Below are positions 30,782 to 39,498 of a DNA stretch of 40,946 bases, one piece after another; the first letter of the stretch is position 1, and each line of letters starts with the position of its first letter. Below the pieces are notes generated by a model. That model was not told where the DNA came from, searched no databases, and saw only the letters and a list, made by a program, of their open reading frames with translations. Location: positions 1 to 40,946 of the forward strand of contig JAGIBP010000051.1 of assembly GCA_017744285.1 (NCBI GenBank). Reading direction: 5' to 3'. The stretch comes from Variovorax sp. (GTDB taxonomy: Bacteria > Pseudomonadota > Gammaproteobacteria > Burkholderiales > Burkholderiaceae_C). The translations under genes were made by a program, and so were the position numbers.

Positions 30782-31696
30782 ATGTCCAAACTCGATCTCG
30801 AATGGCTCGCCGTGTTCGACGAGGTCTACAAGACCGGCAGCGTCTCGAAAGCCGCCGAGCGCCTGGGCATCGCCCAGGCTGCCGCCAGCACCATGCTCAA
30901 CAAGCTGCGCGCGCATTTCGACGACCGGCTGTTCGCCCGCACCGCGCAGGGCATGCAGCCCACGCCCTATGCCCAGCGGCTGTGCGTGCACGTGCGCGAG
31001 GTGCTGGCGCAGCTCGAGCAGGCGCGCGGCAGCCGCATCGGCTTCGACCCGCGCGAGGCGAGGCGCAGCTTCCGCATCTGCATGACCGACATCAGCGAGG
31101 TCGTGCTGCTACCGGCGCTGCTCGACCATTTGCGGCGCACCGCGCCGGCCGTGCACCTCGAGACCGAGATCATCTCGACCGACAGCGGCCGGCGGCTGGC
31201 CGACGGCGAGGTCGACCTCGCGGTGGGCTTCATGTCGCAGCTCGATGCGGGCTTCTACCAGCAGACCCTGTTCATGCAGAACTTCGTGTGCCTCGCCGCG
31301 AGGGACCATCCGCGCATCGGTGCGCGCCTCACGCTCAAGCGCTTCGAGGCGGAGGCGCACGCGGTCATCGCCTCGGCGGGCACCGGCCACGCGATCATCG
31401 ACAAGACGGTCGCCCGGCTGGGGCTCGCGCGCAACGTGGTGGTCCGGTTGTCGAGCTTCCTGAGCGTCGCGCGGATCGTGGCGCGCACCGAGCTCATCGC
31501 CACGGTGCCGCGCATCCTGGGCGAGGTGCTGGTGACGCAGGAGCCCGTGAAGATGCTCGAAATGCCCTTTGCGCTGCCCGCCTACGCCGTGAAGCAGCAC
31601 TGGCACGAGCGCTTTCACGCCGACCCCGGCAACGCCTGGCTGCGGCGCACCGTGGCGCAGCTCTTCGGGCCCCAGACGGGCACGGGGCTCGCATAA
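30782..31696 (+). CDS. LysR-family transcriptional regulator of the gentisate operon
   Basis: 304 residues. N-terminal winged helix (about 5-62): LEWLAVFDEVYKTGSVSKAAERLGIAQAAASTMLNKLRAHFDDRLFARTAQGMQPT. The substrate-binding domain (about 90-295) has the typical RSFRICMTDISEVVLLPAL and DLAVGFM segments. Divergent orientation next to gentisate dioxygenase makes it the likely activator, responding to gentisate or an upstream aromatic (inference). Confidence 0.93.
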   Translation: MSKLDLEWLAVFDEVYKTGSVSKAAERLGIAQAAASTMLNKLRAHFDDRLFARTAQGMQPTPYAQRLCVHVREVLAQLEQARGSRIGFDPREARRSFRICMTDISEVVLLPALLDHLRRTAPAVHLETEIISTDSGRRLADGEVDLAVGFMSQLDAGFYQQTLFMQNFVCLAARDHPRIGARLTLKRFEAEAHAVIASAGTGHAIIDKTVARLGLARNVVVRLSSFLSVARIVARTELIATVPRILGEVLVTQEPVKMLEMPFALPAYAVKQHWHERFHADPGNAWLRRTVAQLFGPQTGTGLA

Positions 31697-31733
31697 TTTC
31701 CGTCGATCCATCCACTCTTTTCCGCCCGGCACC

Positions 31734-32180
31734 ATGTCCTCCATCACCCTGCGCTTCCTCGCCGAACCCAGCACCGTCAACTTCGGCGGCAAGGTCCACG
31801 GCGGCACCGTCATGAAGTGGATCGACGAGGCCGGCTATGCCTGCGCCACGAGCTGGTCCAAGCGCTACTGCGTCACCGTGTTCGTCGGCAGCATCCGCTT
31901 CCACCGTCCGATCATGATCGGCGACCTGGTGGAGGTCGAGGCGCGCCTGGCCTACACGGGCCGCAGCAGCATGAACATTTCCGTCGAGGTGCGCAGCGGC
32001 GACATGAAAGGCGGCGGCATGCACAAGACCACCGAATGCCTGGTGGTCTTCGTCTCGGTCGATTCGCACGGCCGTCCGCTCGAGGTGGACGCCTACACCC
32101 CCGGCACGCCGGGCGAAATGGCGCTCGCGGAGCGGGCCCGGGCGCACCTGGACGCCGCGCGGGCCGTCGCCGGCGCCTGA
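31734..32180 (+). CDS. Acyl-CoA thioesterase, hotdog fold (YciA/YkhA-like)
   Basis: 148 residues, single hotdog domain. The family pattern NFGGKVHGGTVMKWIDEAGYACA carries the catalytic aspartate D31, followed by VTVFVGSIRFHRPIMIGDLVEVEARLAYTGRSSMNISVEV. Hydrolyses acyl-CoA thioesters; substrate length is not predictable. It follows the LysR gene by 37 bases and is convergent with fahA, so it is probably an independent housekeeping gene. Confidence 0.93.
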   Translation: MSSITLRFLAEPSTVNFGGKVHGGTVMKWIDEAGYACATSWSKRYCVTVFVGSIRFHRPIMIGDLVEVEARLAYTGRSSMNISVEVRSGDMKGGGMHKTTECLVVFVSVDSHGRPLEVDAYTPGTPGEMALAERARAHLDAARAVAGA

Positions 32181-32217
32181 AGAACGCCGGCGCCTGCCCG
32201 CTCGCGGCGCTGCGCGC

Positions 32218-33498
32218 TCAGCCCGCCGCCAGCACCGTCCCGCTGACTTCCCCGAGCCCGATGCGCACCGCGCCGGCACGCTCGCAGTAGCCGCGCAGGC
32301 TCAGCGTGTCGCCGTCTTCGAGGAAGGTGCGGCGCTCGCCGTTGGGCAGCGTGATCGGCTGTTTGCCGCCGACCGTCAGTTCGAGCAGCGAGCCCGACTG
32401 GTCCTGCGTCGGACCGGAGAGCGTGCCCGAGCCGAAGAGGTCGCCCGGCTGCAGGTTGCAGCCGTTGACCGTGTGATGCGCCACGAGCTGCGCCGGCGTC
32501 CAGTAGGCGGCCTCGGCCGTGTTGCCGCGCGTGAGGCGCACCGCGGGCTCGCCCGCTTCGCGCATCTTGGCGGTCTGCAGCCAGACTTCGAGCGTGATCG
32601 CGAGCGCGCCGCTTTCGCGGTTGGCCGGCGAGTCGAGGTAGGGCAGCGGCTGCGGATCGCCGGCCGGGCGCTCGAACTTCGCGCGGAAGGGCGCGAGCGC
32701 TTCCATGGTGACGATCCACGGCGACAGCGTGCTCGCGAAGTTCTTCGCGAGGAAGGGGCCCAGCGGCTGGTATTCCCAGGCCTGCAGGTCGCGCGCCGAC
32801 CAGTCGTTGAGCAGCGTCACGCCGAACAGGTGCTGCTCGGCATCGGCGATCGCGATCGGCTCGCCCTGCGCGTTGCCGCGGCCGACGATGAAGCCCAGCT
32901 CCAGCTCGTAGTCCAGGCGCTTGGAGGGGCCGAAGCTCGGTTCGGCGGCATCCGGCGCCTTGGTCTGGCCCTGCGGGCGCTTGAAGCGCTGGCCGCTGAC
33001 GCCGATCGACGAGGTGCGGCCGTGGTAGCCGATCGGCACCCACTTGTAGTTGGGCATGAGCGGCTGGTCAGGACGGAACTGGCGCCCGACCGCGTTGGCG
33101 TGGTGGATGCCGGTGTAGAAGTCGGTGTAGTCGCCGATGCGGCAGGGCACGGCCATTTCGACGGCCGACTGGGCGTACAACGCCTTGCTCCAAGCCGCCT
33201 GCCTGGCGCTGCCTTCGCGCAGGCCCTCGGAAAGTGCCGCGCGCAGCGCCTGCCGCTCGGCCGCGCCCTGGGCAAGCAGCACGTTCATGTCGTCGGTGTC
33301 GACGAGGCCGGCGGCACGGAGATCGAGCACCTGGTCGCCGATCGCGACGCCGATGCGGAAAGCCTCGCTGCTGCCGGCCGGGCGGAATCGGCCGAAGGGC
33401 AGGTTCTGGATGGGGAAGTCGCTGCCGGCCTGGTTGGCCGAGGTGACCCAGCTCTTGAGCTTCGGGTCGTGAGTGGCGTTGAGTGCGTTGTTGGTCAT
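32218..33498 (-). CDS. fahA: Fumarylacetoacetase
   Basis: 426 residues, full length. Last step of tyrosine/phenylalanine/homogentisate degradation: fumarylacetoacetate to fumarate and acetoacetate. Characteristic segments: [15 protein letters not shown] at the N-terminus, [20 protein letters not shown] with the catalytic histidine, [14 protein letters not shown] with metal-binding Glu residues, [25 protein letters not shown] and [14 protein letters not shown]. Its ATG overlaps the hmgA stop (ATGA). It is last in the five-gene homogentisate operon; the intervening maleylacetoacetate isomerase is missing from the operon. Confidence 0.97.
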   Translation of the reverse strand: MTNNALNATHDPKLKSWVTSANQAGSDFPIQNLPFGRFRPAGSSEAFRIGVAIGDQVLDLRAAGLVDTDDMNVLLAQGAAERQALRAALSEGLREGSARQAAWSKALYAQSAVEMAVPCRIGDYTDFYTGIHHANAVGRQFRPDQPLMPNYKWVPIGYHGRTSSIGVSGQRFKRPQGQTKAPDAAEPSFGPSKRLDYELELGFIVGRGNAQGEPIAIADAEQHLFGVTLLNDWSARDLQAWEYQPLGPFLAKNFASTLSPWIVTMEALAPFRAKFERPAGDPQPLPYLDSPANRESGALAITLEVWLQTAKMREAGEPAVRLTRGNTAEAAYWTPAQLVAHHTVNGCNLQPGDLFGSGTLSGPTQDQSGSLLELTVGGKQPITLPNGERRTFLEDGDTLSLRGYCERAGAVRIGLGEVSGTVLAAG

Positions 33499-34799
33499 GG
33501 CTTGAAGTGGTCTGCGAGGCCGGCCCAGCAGTCGGCGTAGTTCTGGTCCAGCGCGGCGCTTTGCATCGCGTAGGCGCTCGGGATGAATCGGAAGCGGCTC
33601 TCGAACATGAAGGCCAGCGTGTTGTCGAGCTTCTGCGGCTTGAGGTCGCTGCGGCTCGCCTTATCGAAAGCCTCCTCGTCGGGCCCATGCGGCACCATGC
33701 AATTGTGCAGGCTCGCACCGCCGGGCTTGAAGCCGCCGGGCTTGGCATCGTACTCGCCGTAGACCAGCCCCATGAACTCGCTCATGAAGTTGCGGTGGTA
33801 CCAGGGCGGGCGGAAGGTGTCCTCCATGACCAGCCAGCGCGGCGGGAAGATCACGAAGTCGCAGTTGGCGGTGCCGGCCGTATCCGAGGGCGAGGTGAGC
33901 ACCGTGAAGATCGACGGATCGGGATGGTCGAAGCTGATCGAGCCGATGGTCATGAAGTTCGCGGTGTCGTACTTCACCGGCGCGAGCGTGCCGTGCCACG
34001 CGACCACGTTGAAGGGCGACTGCTTCGTCGGCGCGGACCAGAACCGGCCCCCGGATTTCTTGACGAGCTCATAGGCCACGCTCGCGTCTTCGTAGGCGGC
34101 CACCGGCGCCTGGAAGTCGCGCGCGTTGGCCAGCCCGTTGGAGCCGATCGGGCCGAGCTCGGGCAGGCGGAACTGCGCGCCGTAGTTCTCGCAGACGTAG
34201 CCGCGCGAGAGACCGTCGGGCAGCTCGACCTTGAACACCACGCCGCGCGGCACCAGCGCGATCTCGCCGGGCTGGACGTCGAGCACGCCCATCTCGGTGG
34301 TGATCACGAGCCGGCCCTGCTGCGGCACGAGGAGCATTTCGCCGTCGGCATTGACGAAGGCCCGGCGCTGCATCGACCGGCTCGCCACGTAGACGTGCGC
34401 GGCGACGCCGGCCTGGGCCTCGGCGTCGCCGTTGGCCGCGAGCGTGCGCAGGCCGTCGACGAAATCGACCTCGGCGTTGTCCAGCGGAATCGGGCCCCAC
34501 CGCATGGGCTCGGGCGGCAGCGCGATCTCGCGGTCGGCGCCGGTCTTCCACAGCGCCTGCGTGTAGGCCTTGTAGCGCCCGGCCACCACCGAGGGCTGGC
34601 GGCGGTACAGCCAGCTGCGGCGGTTCTCGTGGCGCGGCGCGGTGAAGGCGGTGCCGGAAATCAGCTCGGGGTACAGGTCGAAGGGCGCGCGCTGGGGGCT
34701 GTTGCGGCCCTGCGGCAGCGCACCGGCGACGGCCTCGGTGGCGTATTCGTTGCCGAAGCCGCTCTGGTAGCGGCGCTCGGCGGGGGAAGGGGTTGTCAT
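33495..34799 (-). CDS. hmgA: Homogentisate 1,2-dioxygenase
   Basis: 434 residues. Fe(II) ring-cleavage enzyme making maleylacetoacetate from homogentisate. The sequence is canonical throughout: [13 protein letters not shown] at the start, [13 protein letters not shown], the iron-binding region [23 protein letters not shown] (His and Glu) and [18 protein letters not shown] with the third histidine. It follows the DUF2783 gene by 25 bases and overlaps fahA by four. Regulated presumably by the divergent IclR protein. Confidence 0.98.
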   Translation of the reverse strand: MTTPSPAERRYQSGFGNEYATEAVAGALPQGRNSPQRAPFDLYPELISGTAFTAPRHENRRSWLYRRQPSVVAGRYKAYTQALWKTGADREIALPPEPMRWGPIPLDNAEVDFVDGLRTLAANGDAEAQAGVAAHVYVASRSMQRRAFVNADGEMLLVPQQGRLVITTEMGVLDVQPGEIALVPRGVVFKVELPDGLSRGYVCENYGAQFRLPELGPIGSNGLANARDFQAPVAAYEDASVAYELVKKSGGRFWSAPTKQSPFNVVAWHGTLAPVKYDTANFMTIGSISFDHPDPSIFTVLTSPSDTAGTANCDFVIFPPRWLVMEDTFRPPWYHRNFMSEFMGLVYGEYDAKPGGFKPGGASLHNCMVPHGPDEEAFDKASRSDLKPQKLDNTLAFMFESRFRFIPSAYAMQSAALDQNYADCWAGLADHFKP

Positions 34800-34824
34800 G
34801 GCGTTCTCTTTCTTTTCTTCGGAT

Positions 34825-35031
34825 TCAACGCGCCGGCGCTGCCGCCGCGGCGAAGGCCTGCCGCAGCACGGCGGTGGATCCGATGTGGTTGGCCAGCACG
34901 AGCACGAGCCGCGCGTTGAAGGCGTGGCTTTCCTCGGTGCTCAGGCCCTGGTGGGCTTCGATCAGCGCCTCGTAGAAATCGTCGGGCGCCTCGAAGTTCG
35001 GGGTGGTGATGAGGGTTTCGGTGGTGGTCAT
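34825..35031 (-). CDS. DUF2783 protein, MhaB-like coupling partner of the hydroxylase
   Basis: 68 residues: [30 protein letters not shown] and [22 protein letters not shown] are the DUF2783 pattern. No catalytic residues or membrane helices. It lies two bases after the flavin hydroxylase gene. From family knowledge, the Pseudomonas putida U 3-hydroxyphenylacetate 6-hydroxylase consists of a flavoprotein (MhaA) and a very small coupling protein (MhaB) of this size; the layout here is the same. The role as coupling factor is therefore inferred from gene order and size. Confidence 0.85.
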   Translation of the reverse strand: MTTTETLITTPNFEAPDDFYEALIEAHQGLSTEESHAFNARLVLVLANHIGSTAVLRQAFAAAAAPAR

Positions 35032-35033
35032 GT

Positions 35034-36719
35034 TCAGCCCCTGGCGAGCGCGCGGTCGCGCGCGGCGCGCACGTCCGCCGCCGTGGGTCGACGCCAGCGC
35101 GCACAGACGTGCTGGTCGGGGCGCAGCAGGTACACGGTGCCCGGCCGCGCGTCGTAGCGCACCGCCGCGAGCGCGCCTTCGCTCGTGTCGTCGACGCTCA
35201 CGATGTGCAGCGGCACGTCGGCGCTCGCGAGTGCCGCGCGGCTGCGTTCGGCGGCCTCGCCCCGGCCGAAGACCAGCGCGGTGAAGCAGGTGGAGGCATT
35301 CGCCGGCGAGGGCGGACACAGCGCGCGCAGCAGCCAGCCGGTGCTGCCGTCGGCGCGCACGATGGGCGCATCGGCCGCGGGCGCGCCCGGCACCATGCGG
35401 CCCGCGAAGGCATCGGCATCGGCGGTGTTGAGCGGCGAATCAGCGAGCGTCGCCGGCACCGAGAGGCGGCCGCTGTTGACCAGCGTGCGCGCGAAGGTGT
35501 GGCGCTTGGACAGCTCGAGCACCGCGTCGCGGAAGAGGCGGCTGACCTCGCTCTTGGGCGTGATGAAGTCGGTCGCCCGCGTCGAGTGGCGGATGTTTTC
35601 GTCGGCCGCGACTTCGCGCTCGCTCGCGTAGGTGTCGAGCAGGGCATCGGGCGCTTCGCCCTGCAGTACGGCCGCGAGCTTCCAGGCGAGGTTGTCCGCG
35701 TCCTGCACGCCGGAGTTCGCGCCGCGCGCGCCGAAGGGCGAGACGCCGTGCGCCGAGTCGCCCGCGAACAGCACGCGGCCCAGGCGAAAGCGCGCCATGC
35801 GCTGGCAGGCGAAGGTGTAGACGCTGGCCCAGCCGATGGTGAACTGCACCTCAGGGTGGCCGATGCTGTCGAGCAGCGCGCGCACGCGCGGGATGATGTT
35901 CTCGGGCTTGCGCTCCTCCACCGGATCGGCGTCCCAGCCGAGCTGGAAATCGACGCGCCACATGTCGTCGGCCTGCTTGTGCAGCAGCACGCTCTGGCCG
36001 CGATGGAACGGCGGATCGAACCAGAACTTGCGCTCGGTCGGCAGATCGGTGTCCATGTTCACGTCGGCGATCAGGAAGCGGTCGCGGAAGACGCGGCCCC
36101 GCGTTTCCTGCCCGAGCAGCTGGCGCAGGCTCGACCTGGAGCCGTCGCAAGCCGCCACATGGCTGGCGGCGAGCTGGTAGTGGCCTTCGGGCGTCTCGAT
36201 GGTCAGCAGGGCGCGTTCGGCGTCCTGCTCGATGCCGATCACCTTGTTGCTCCAGCGCAGGTCGATGAGCGGCAGCTCGGCCGCGCGCTCGGCGAGGTAG
36301 CCCTCGACGTAGTACTGCTGCAGGTTGATGAACGCCGGGCGCTCATGGCCCGCCTCGGGCAGCAGGTCGAAGTGGTAGACCTGCTCGTCCCCGAAAAAGA
36401 CGCGGCCGACCTTCCACGACACGCCCTTGTCGACCATGCGCCCGGCGCAGCCGAGGCGGTCGAACACCTCGAGCGTGCGCTTGGCGAAGCAGATGGCGCG
36501 CGAGCCGGTGGACAGCGTGTTGTCGTTGTCCAGCAGCACGACCGGCACCTGGCGCTGCGCGAGGTCGATCGCGAGCGCCAGTCCCACCGGCCCCGCGCCG
36601 ACCACGACCACCGGGTGCCGCACGGGCTGCGCGGCGTCCTGGTCGGGGTGGCGCCTGTAGTCGAAGCGCAGCGACTGGTAATCGACCGCCGCCTGCGCCG
36701 TCGTTGCGGACGCAGCCAT
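35034..36719 (-). CDS. FAD-dependent aromatic hydroxylase, probable 3-hydroxyphenylacetate 6-hydroxylase (MhaA-like)
   Basis: 561-residue class A flavin monooxygenase. FAD motif GxGxxG in PVVVVGAGPVGLALAIDLAQ (about 36-55), the DG motif AACDGSRSSLRQLLG (about 190-204), and the second FAD motif GRVLFAGDSAHGVSPFGARGANSGVQDADNLAWKLAAVL (about 317-355), followed by a thioredoxin-like C-terminal domain. Adjacent to a DUF2783 gene, hmgA and fahA, so the product is probably homogentisate and the substrate 3-hydroxyphenylacetate (inference). GGAAGG precedes the ATG. A broader MhpA-type hydroxylase for other meta-hydroxyaromatics is possible. Confidence 0.85.
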   Translation of the reverse strand: MAASATTAQAAVDYQSLRFDYRRHPDQDAAQPVRHPVVVVGAGPVGLALAIDLAQRQVPVVLLDNDNTLSTGSRAICFAKRTLEVFDRLGCAGRMVDKGVSWKVGRVFFGDEQVYHFDLLPEAGHERPAFINLQQYYVEGYLAERAAELPLIDLRWSNKVIGIEQDAERALLTIETPEGHYQLAASHVAACDGSRSSLRQLLGQETRGRVFRDRFLIADVNMDTDLPTERKFWFDPPFHRGQSVLLHKQADDMWRVDFQLGWDADPVEERKPENIIPRVRALLDSIGHPEVQFTIGWASVYTFACQRMARFRLGRVLFAGDSAHGVSPFGARGANSGVQDADNLAWKLAAVLQGEAPDALLDTYASEREVAADENIRHSTRATDFITPKSEVSRLFRDAVLELSKRHTFARTLVNSGRLSVPATLADSPLNTADADAFAGRMVPGAPAADAPIVRADGSTGWLLRALCPPSPANASTCFTALVFGRGEAAERSRAALASADVPLHIVSVDDTSEGALAAVRYDARPGTVYLLRPDQHVCARWRRPTAADVRAARDRALARG

Positions 36720-36722
36720 GGC

Positions 36723-37682
36723 TCAGCCTTCCAGGGCCTTCCACATCTCGATGTCGCGCTCGGCCGTCCACACGCGCGGGTCGGCGTACTTCGTCGCCTC
36801 GTCGTAGCAGCGCGTGACGTCGAAGGGCATGCAGTGATCGAAGATCACCCAGTGGCCGTACTTGGGCTTGAGCTTCGCGTAGGTGTCCTTGTAGACCGTG
36901 TTGAGGTCCTTGCCCGCCTTGGCGCCCGCGCTCACGCTGGCCCACACGTCGGCGATGAAGTCGCGCGTGCCCGCGAGGCCCTTGGCGACCTCTTCGGGCG
37001 TGGTGAGCGCCGCGCCGCGGCCGGGTACCAGCGCCTTCGGCTTGAGCGCCGCGATGTTGTCGAGCGTCTTCGGCCAGTCCTGGAAGTAGGCGTCGCCGGC
37101 ATAGGGCGTGGCGTCGAACTCGACCAGGTCGCCCGACAGCAGCGTCGTCTCGCCGGGCAGCCAAACGACCGTGTCGCCCTTGGTGTGGCCGCGGCCGAGC
37201 TGCAGCAGCTGCACTTCGAGCTTGCCCAGCCACACGGTCATCTTGCCGGTGAAGGTCATGGTCGGCCAGGTCATGCCGGGCGGCACCGTCTCGACGCCCG
37301 CGAAGAGGCGCGGAAAGCGCCCGATCTCGCTGGCCTTGTCGGCCTCGCCGCGCTCGACGATGAGGTCGTAGGTGTCCTGGCTCGCGAGGATCTGCTCGGC
37401 CCCATAGGCGCTCGCGCCGAGCACGCGCACCGCGTGGTAGTGCGTCAGCACCACGTACTTGATGGGCTTGTCGGTCACTTCGCGGATGCGGCGGATCACG
37501 TCGGCCGCCATCGCGGGCGTGGCCTGCGTGTCGGCCACCAGCACGCAGTCGTCGCCGATCACGATGCCGGTGTTGGGGTCGCCCTCGGCGGTGTAGGCCC
37601 AGGCGTGTTCGGAAATCTGGCTGAAGGTGACCTTCTTTTCTTCCAGGTCGGCCTGGCTTGCGAACTTCTTGGTTTGGCTCAT
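36723..37682 (-). CDS. MBL-fold protein with incomplete metal site
   Basis: 319 residues of the metallo-beta-lactamase fold. The first-metal ligands are kept: H81 and H83 in LTHYHAVRVLG, H166 in GRGHTKGD, and D185 in LLSGDLVEF. The second-metal ligands are lost: the HxHxDH motif reads HYHAVR (Asp to V85, His to R86) and the last His (normally in PGHG) is R222 in VPGRG. It heads the homogentisate operon, three bases before the hydroxylase; strong CAGGAGA ribosome site. Family members elsewhere are hydrolases or oxidoreductases; its substrate here is unknown. A lactone or thioester of the aromatic pathway would be a natural guess only. Confidence 0.85.
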   Translation of the reverse strand: MSQTKKFASQADLEEKKVTFSQISEHAWAYTAEGDPNTGIVIGDDCVLVADTQATPAMAADVIRRIREVTDKPIKYVVLTHYHAVRVLGASAYGAEQILASQDTYDLIVERGEADKASEIGRFPRLFAGVETVPPGMTWPTMTFTGKMTVWLGKLEVQLLQLGRGHTKGDTVVWLPGETTLLSGDLVEFDATPYAGDAYFQDWPKTLDNIAALKPKALVPGRGAALTTPEEVAKGLAGTRDFIADVWASVSAGAKAGKDLNTVYKDTYAKLKPKYGHWVIFDHCMPFDVTRCYDEATKYADPRVWTAERDIEMWKALEG

Positions 37683-37708
37683 CGGGGTCTCCTGAGATTT
37701 GACTAACC

Positions 37709-37720
37709 CAAATTAATTTG
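37709..37720. promoter_or_regulatory. Perfect 12-base palindrome CAAATTAATTTG
   Basis: AT-only core palindrome in the 118-base gap between the MBL gene and the IclR gene, 27 bases before the MBL start codon. It is the most AT-rich point of the region and is a good candidate operator, probably for the IclR-type protein. Confidence 0.55.
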
Positions 37721-37755
37721 CATGGAACGAATCCGGCAGTGTAGTTCGATGATCA

Positions 37756-37783
37756 GTTCATGTCTAATGCTTTCCCCATGAAC
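37756..37783. promoter_or_regulatory. Inverted repeat GTTCATG-N14-CATGAAC around a -10-like box
   Basis: Perfect seven-base arms at 37756-37762 and 37777-37783. The spacer contains TCTAAT (37763-37768), five of six matches to a -10, whose transcript would start about 25 bases before the iclR ATG. The layout suits autorepression. Confidence 0.5.
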
Positions 37784-37800
37784 AAACGAGGGACTCGGTC

Positions 37801-38625
37801 ATGAGCGACAGCGATCGCGCCCAGCGCGGCATCCAGAGCATCGAGGTGGGGGGCCAGCTGCTGCGCGCCCTGGTCCATCACGGCCGGCCGATGGCGCTGA
37901 AGGACCTCGCGCGCGAGGCCGAGATGTCCCCGGCCAAGGCGCACCCGTACATGGTCAGCTTCGGCCGGCTCGGGCTCATCGAGCAGGACCGCACCAGCGG
38001 CCACTATCTGCTCGGTCCGCTCGCCTTGCAACTGGGGCTGATCAGCCTGCAGCAGGCGAATCCGGTGCATGTGGCGACGCCGCTCATCACCGAGCTGGCG
38101 CAGCAGACGGGGCAGACGGTGGCGATCGCGGTGTGGGGCGACCGGGGCGCGACCATCGTGCGCCTGGCCGAGTCGCCCGCGCCGCTGCACGTGAACATGC
38201 GGCACGGCACGGTGTTCTCGCTGACCAATACCGCCTCGGGGCGGCTCTTCGGCGCCTACCTCGATGCGGCGGTCGTGAAGCGCCTGCTCGAAGAAGAGCG
38301 CCGGCGCGAACAGAAAGGCCCCGCCGAACCGCCGCGGCGCGGCATGCCGCCGGTGCAGCCGCTGCCGACCTGGAAGGAATTCGAGGCGCAGCTGCGCGAG
38401 GTGCGCGCGCGCGGCCTGAGCCGCTCCGAGGGCGAGATCCTGCCCGGCGTGAGCGCGATGTCGGCGCCGGTGTTCGACCACACCGGCGCGATCGTGCTCG
38501 CCGTCACGGCCATCGGGCCGGACGCGGTCTTCGACACGCGGTGGGACGGCGAGATCGCGGCGGCGCTGAAGGCTTGCGCGGACCAGGTGTCCGAGCGGCT
38601 GGGCGCTATCGCTTCAAGGCCTTGA
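37801..38625 (+). CDS. IclR-family regulator of the homogentisate operon
   Basis: 274 residues. Winged helix at about 10-70 (GGQLLRALVHHGRPMALKDLAREAEMSPAKAHPYMVSFGRLGLIEQD) and an effector-binding GAF-like domain (about 85-265) with GQTVAIAVWGDRGATIVRLAE and SRSEGEILPGVSAMSAPVFD. Ribosome site GAGGGA. Divergent from the MBL-hydroxylase-hmgA-fahA operon, with two palindromic elements between them, so it is likely its regulator with an aromatic effector. Its 3' end overlaps the convergent GFA gene by 20 bases. Confidence 0.94.
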   Translation: MSDSDRAQRGIQSIEVGGQLLRALVHHGRPMALKDLAREAEMSPAKAHPYMVSFGRLGLIEQDRTSGHYLLGPLALQLGLISLQQANPVHVATPLITELAQQTGQTVAIAVWGDRGATIVRLAESPAPLHVNMRHGTVFSLTNTASGRLFGAYLDAAVVKRLLEEERRREQKGPAEPPRRGMPPVQPLPTWKEFEAQLREVRARGLSRSEGEILPGVSAMSAPVFDHTGAIVLAVTAIGPDAVFDTRWDGEIAAALKACADQVSERLGAIASRP

Positions 38626-39091
38626 GCCGCTCGATGCTCTCGGCTGGCCAGTACTGCGACCGGCTGTAGTACGCCTCCACGGCCGGCGTACCCGGCGGCA
38701 GCACCACCCACGGCTGCTTCGAGGCCGTGTAGATGTGGATGTCGGGCGGCAGCAGGTCGGGGTCGTCGAGCGTGCCGACGCGCACGAACTTCACCGCGGG
38801 GCCGGCGCCCGCGTAGTGGCTCCACAGCGCCACCCGGCAGTGCGGGCAGCGCGCGATCTGCTGGCCCTTGCCGCTCAGCGAAGGCGTGTCGACGAGCTCG
38901 ACCTCGCCTTGCAGCGACTGCACGCGGTCGCTTTCGATCATCGCGTTCTGCGCGAACGCGCTGCCGGTCTCGCGCTGGCACCAGCGGCAGTGGCAGCAGT
39001 TCACGAAGAGGGGCCGCGTCGTCATGCGGTAGCGCACCGCGCGGCAGGTGCAGCCGCCGTCCGCCGTAAAGCCTGCGTCGCCGGCGCTCAT
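38606..39091 (-). CDS. GFA-family protein (glutathione-dependent formaldehyde-activating-like), second of pair
   Basis: 161 residues of the Mss4-like GFA fold. Zinc cysteines: GGCTCRAVRY near residue 13, NCCHCRWCQRETGSAFAQN near 31-40, and ARCPHCRVALWSHY near 80. Many GFA proteins have no proven activity; formaldehyde-glutathione adduct formation is established only for a few. Its ATG overlaps the stop of the upstream GFA gene (ATGA), so the pair is translationally coupled. Confidence 0.9.
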   Translation of the reverse strand: MSAGDAGFTADGGCTCRAVRYRMTTRPLFVNCCHCRWCQRETGSAFAQNAMIESDRVQSLQGEVELVDTPSLSGKGQQIARCPHCRVALWSHYAGAGPAVKFVRVGTLDDPDLLPPDIHIYTASKQPWVVLPPGTPAVEAYYSRSQYWPAESIERLKALKR

Positions 39092-39438
39092 CGCGAGCGT
39101 CCGTCGAAATGCGTTACCGGCACCGCGTCGAGATCGATGTCTTCGAGGCAGCGGATGTTGACCGCGGCCGTGAGCTCGCCCTTCGGGTTGGCCGCCTCGC
39201 CGTGCGTGTGGATGCCGCAGGTCTTGCAGAAGATGTGCCGGATGACGTGCTTGTTGAACAGGTAGACGCCCACGTTGTCGTCTTCGGCCTTCAGCAGCGT
39301 CATCTGGCTGCGCGGCACGAACCACAGCAGCGATCCCTTGCGCTGGCAGATCGAGCAGTTGCAGGCCAATGCGCTGTCGAGTTGGCCTTCGACCTCGAAG
39401 GCGATGCGGCCGCAGTGGCAGCTACCCCGGTATTTCAT
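39088..39438 (-). CDS. GFA-family protein, first of pair
   Basis: 116 residues: MKYRGSCHCGRIAFEVEG (first zinc cysteines), ACNCSICQRKGSLLWFVP, HIFCKTCGIHTHGEA (C-terminal zinc pair). Strong AAGGAGA ribosome site. Closest in pattern to short GFA proteins whose activity is not established. Overlaps the following GFA gene by four bases; the two are only distantly alike, so they are an old pair rather than a recent duplication. Confidence 0.92.
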   Translation of the reverse strand: MKYRGSCHCGRIAFEVEGQLDSALACNCSICQRKGSLLWFVPRSQMTLLKAEDDNVGVYLFNKHVIRHIFCKTCGIHTHGEAANPKGELTAAVNIRCLEDIDLDAVPVTHFDGRSR

Positions 39439-39498
39439 CGCGTGTCTCCTTCATCCGCAGGACCGTTGGGCTCCGCAGATTACTCCACGCGGATCGTT

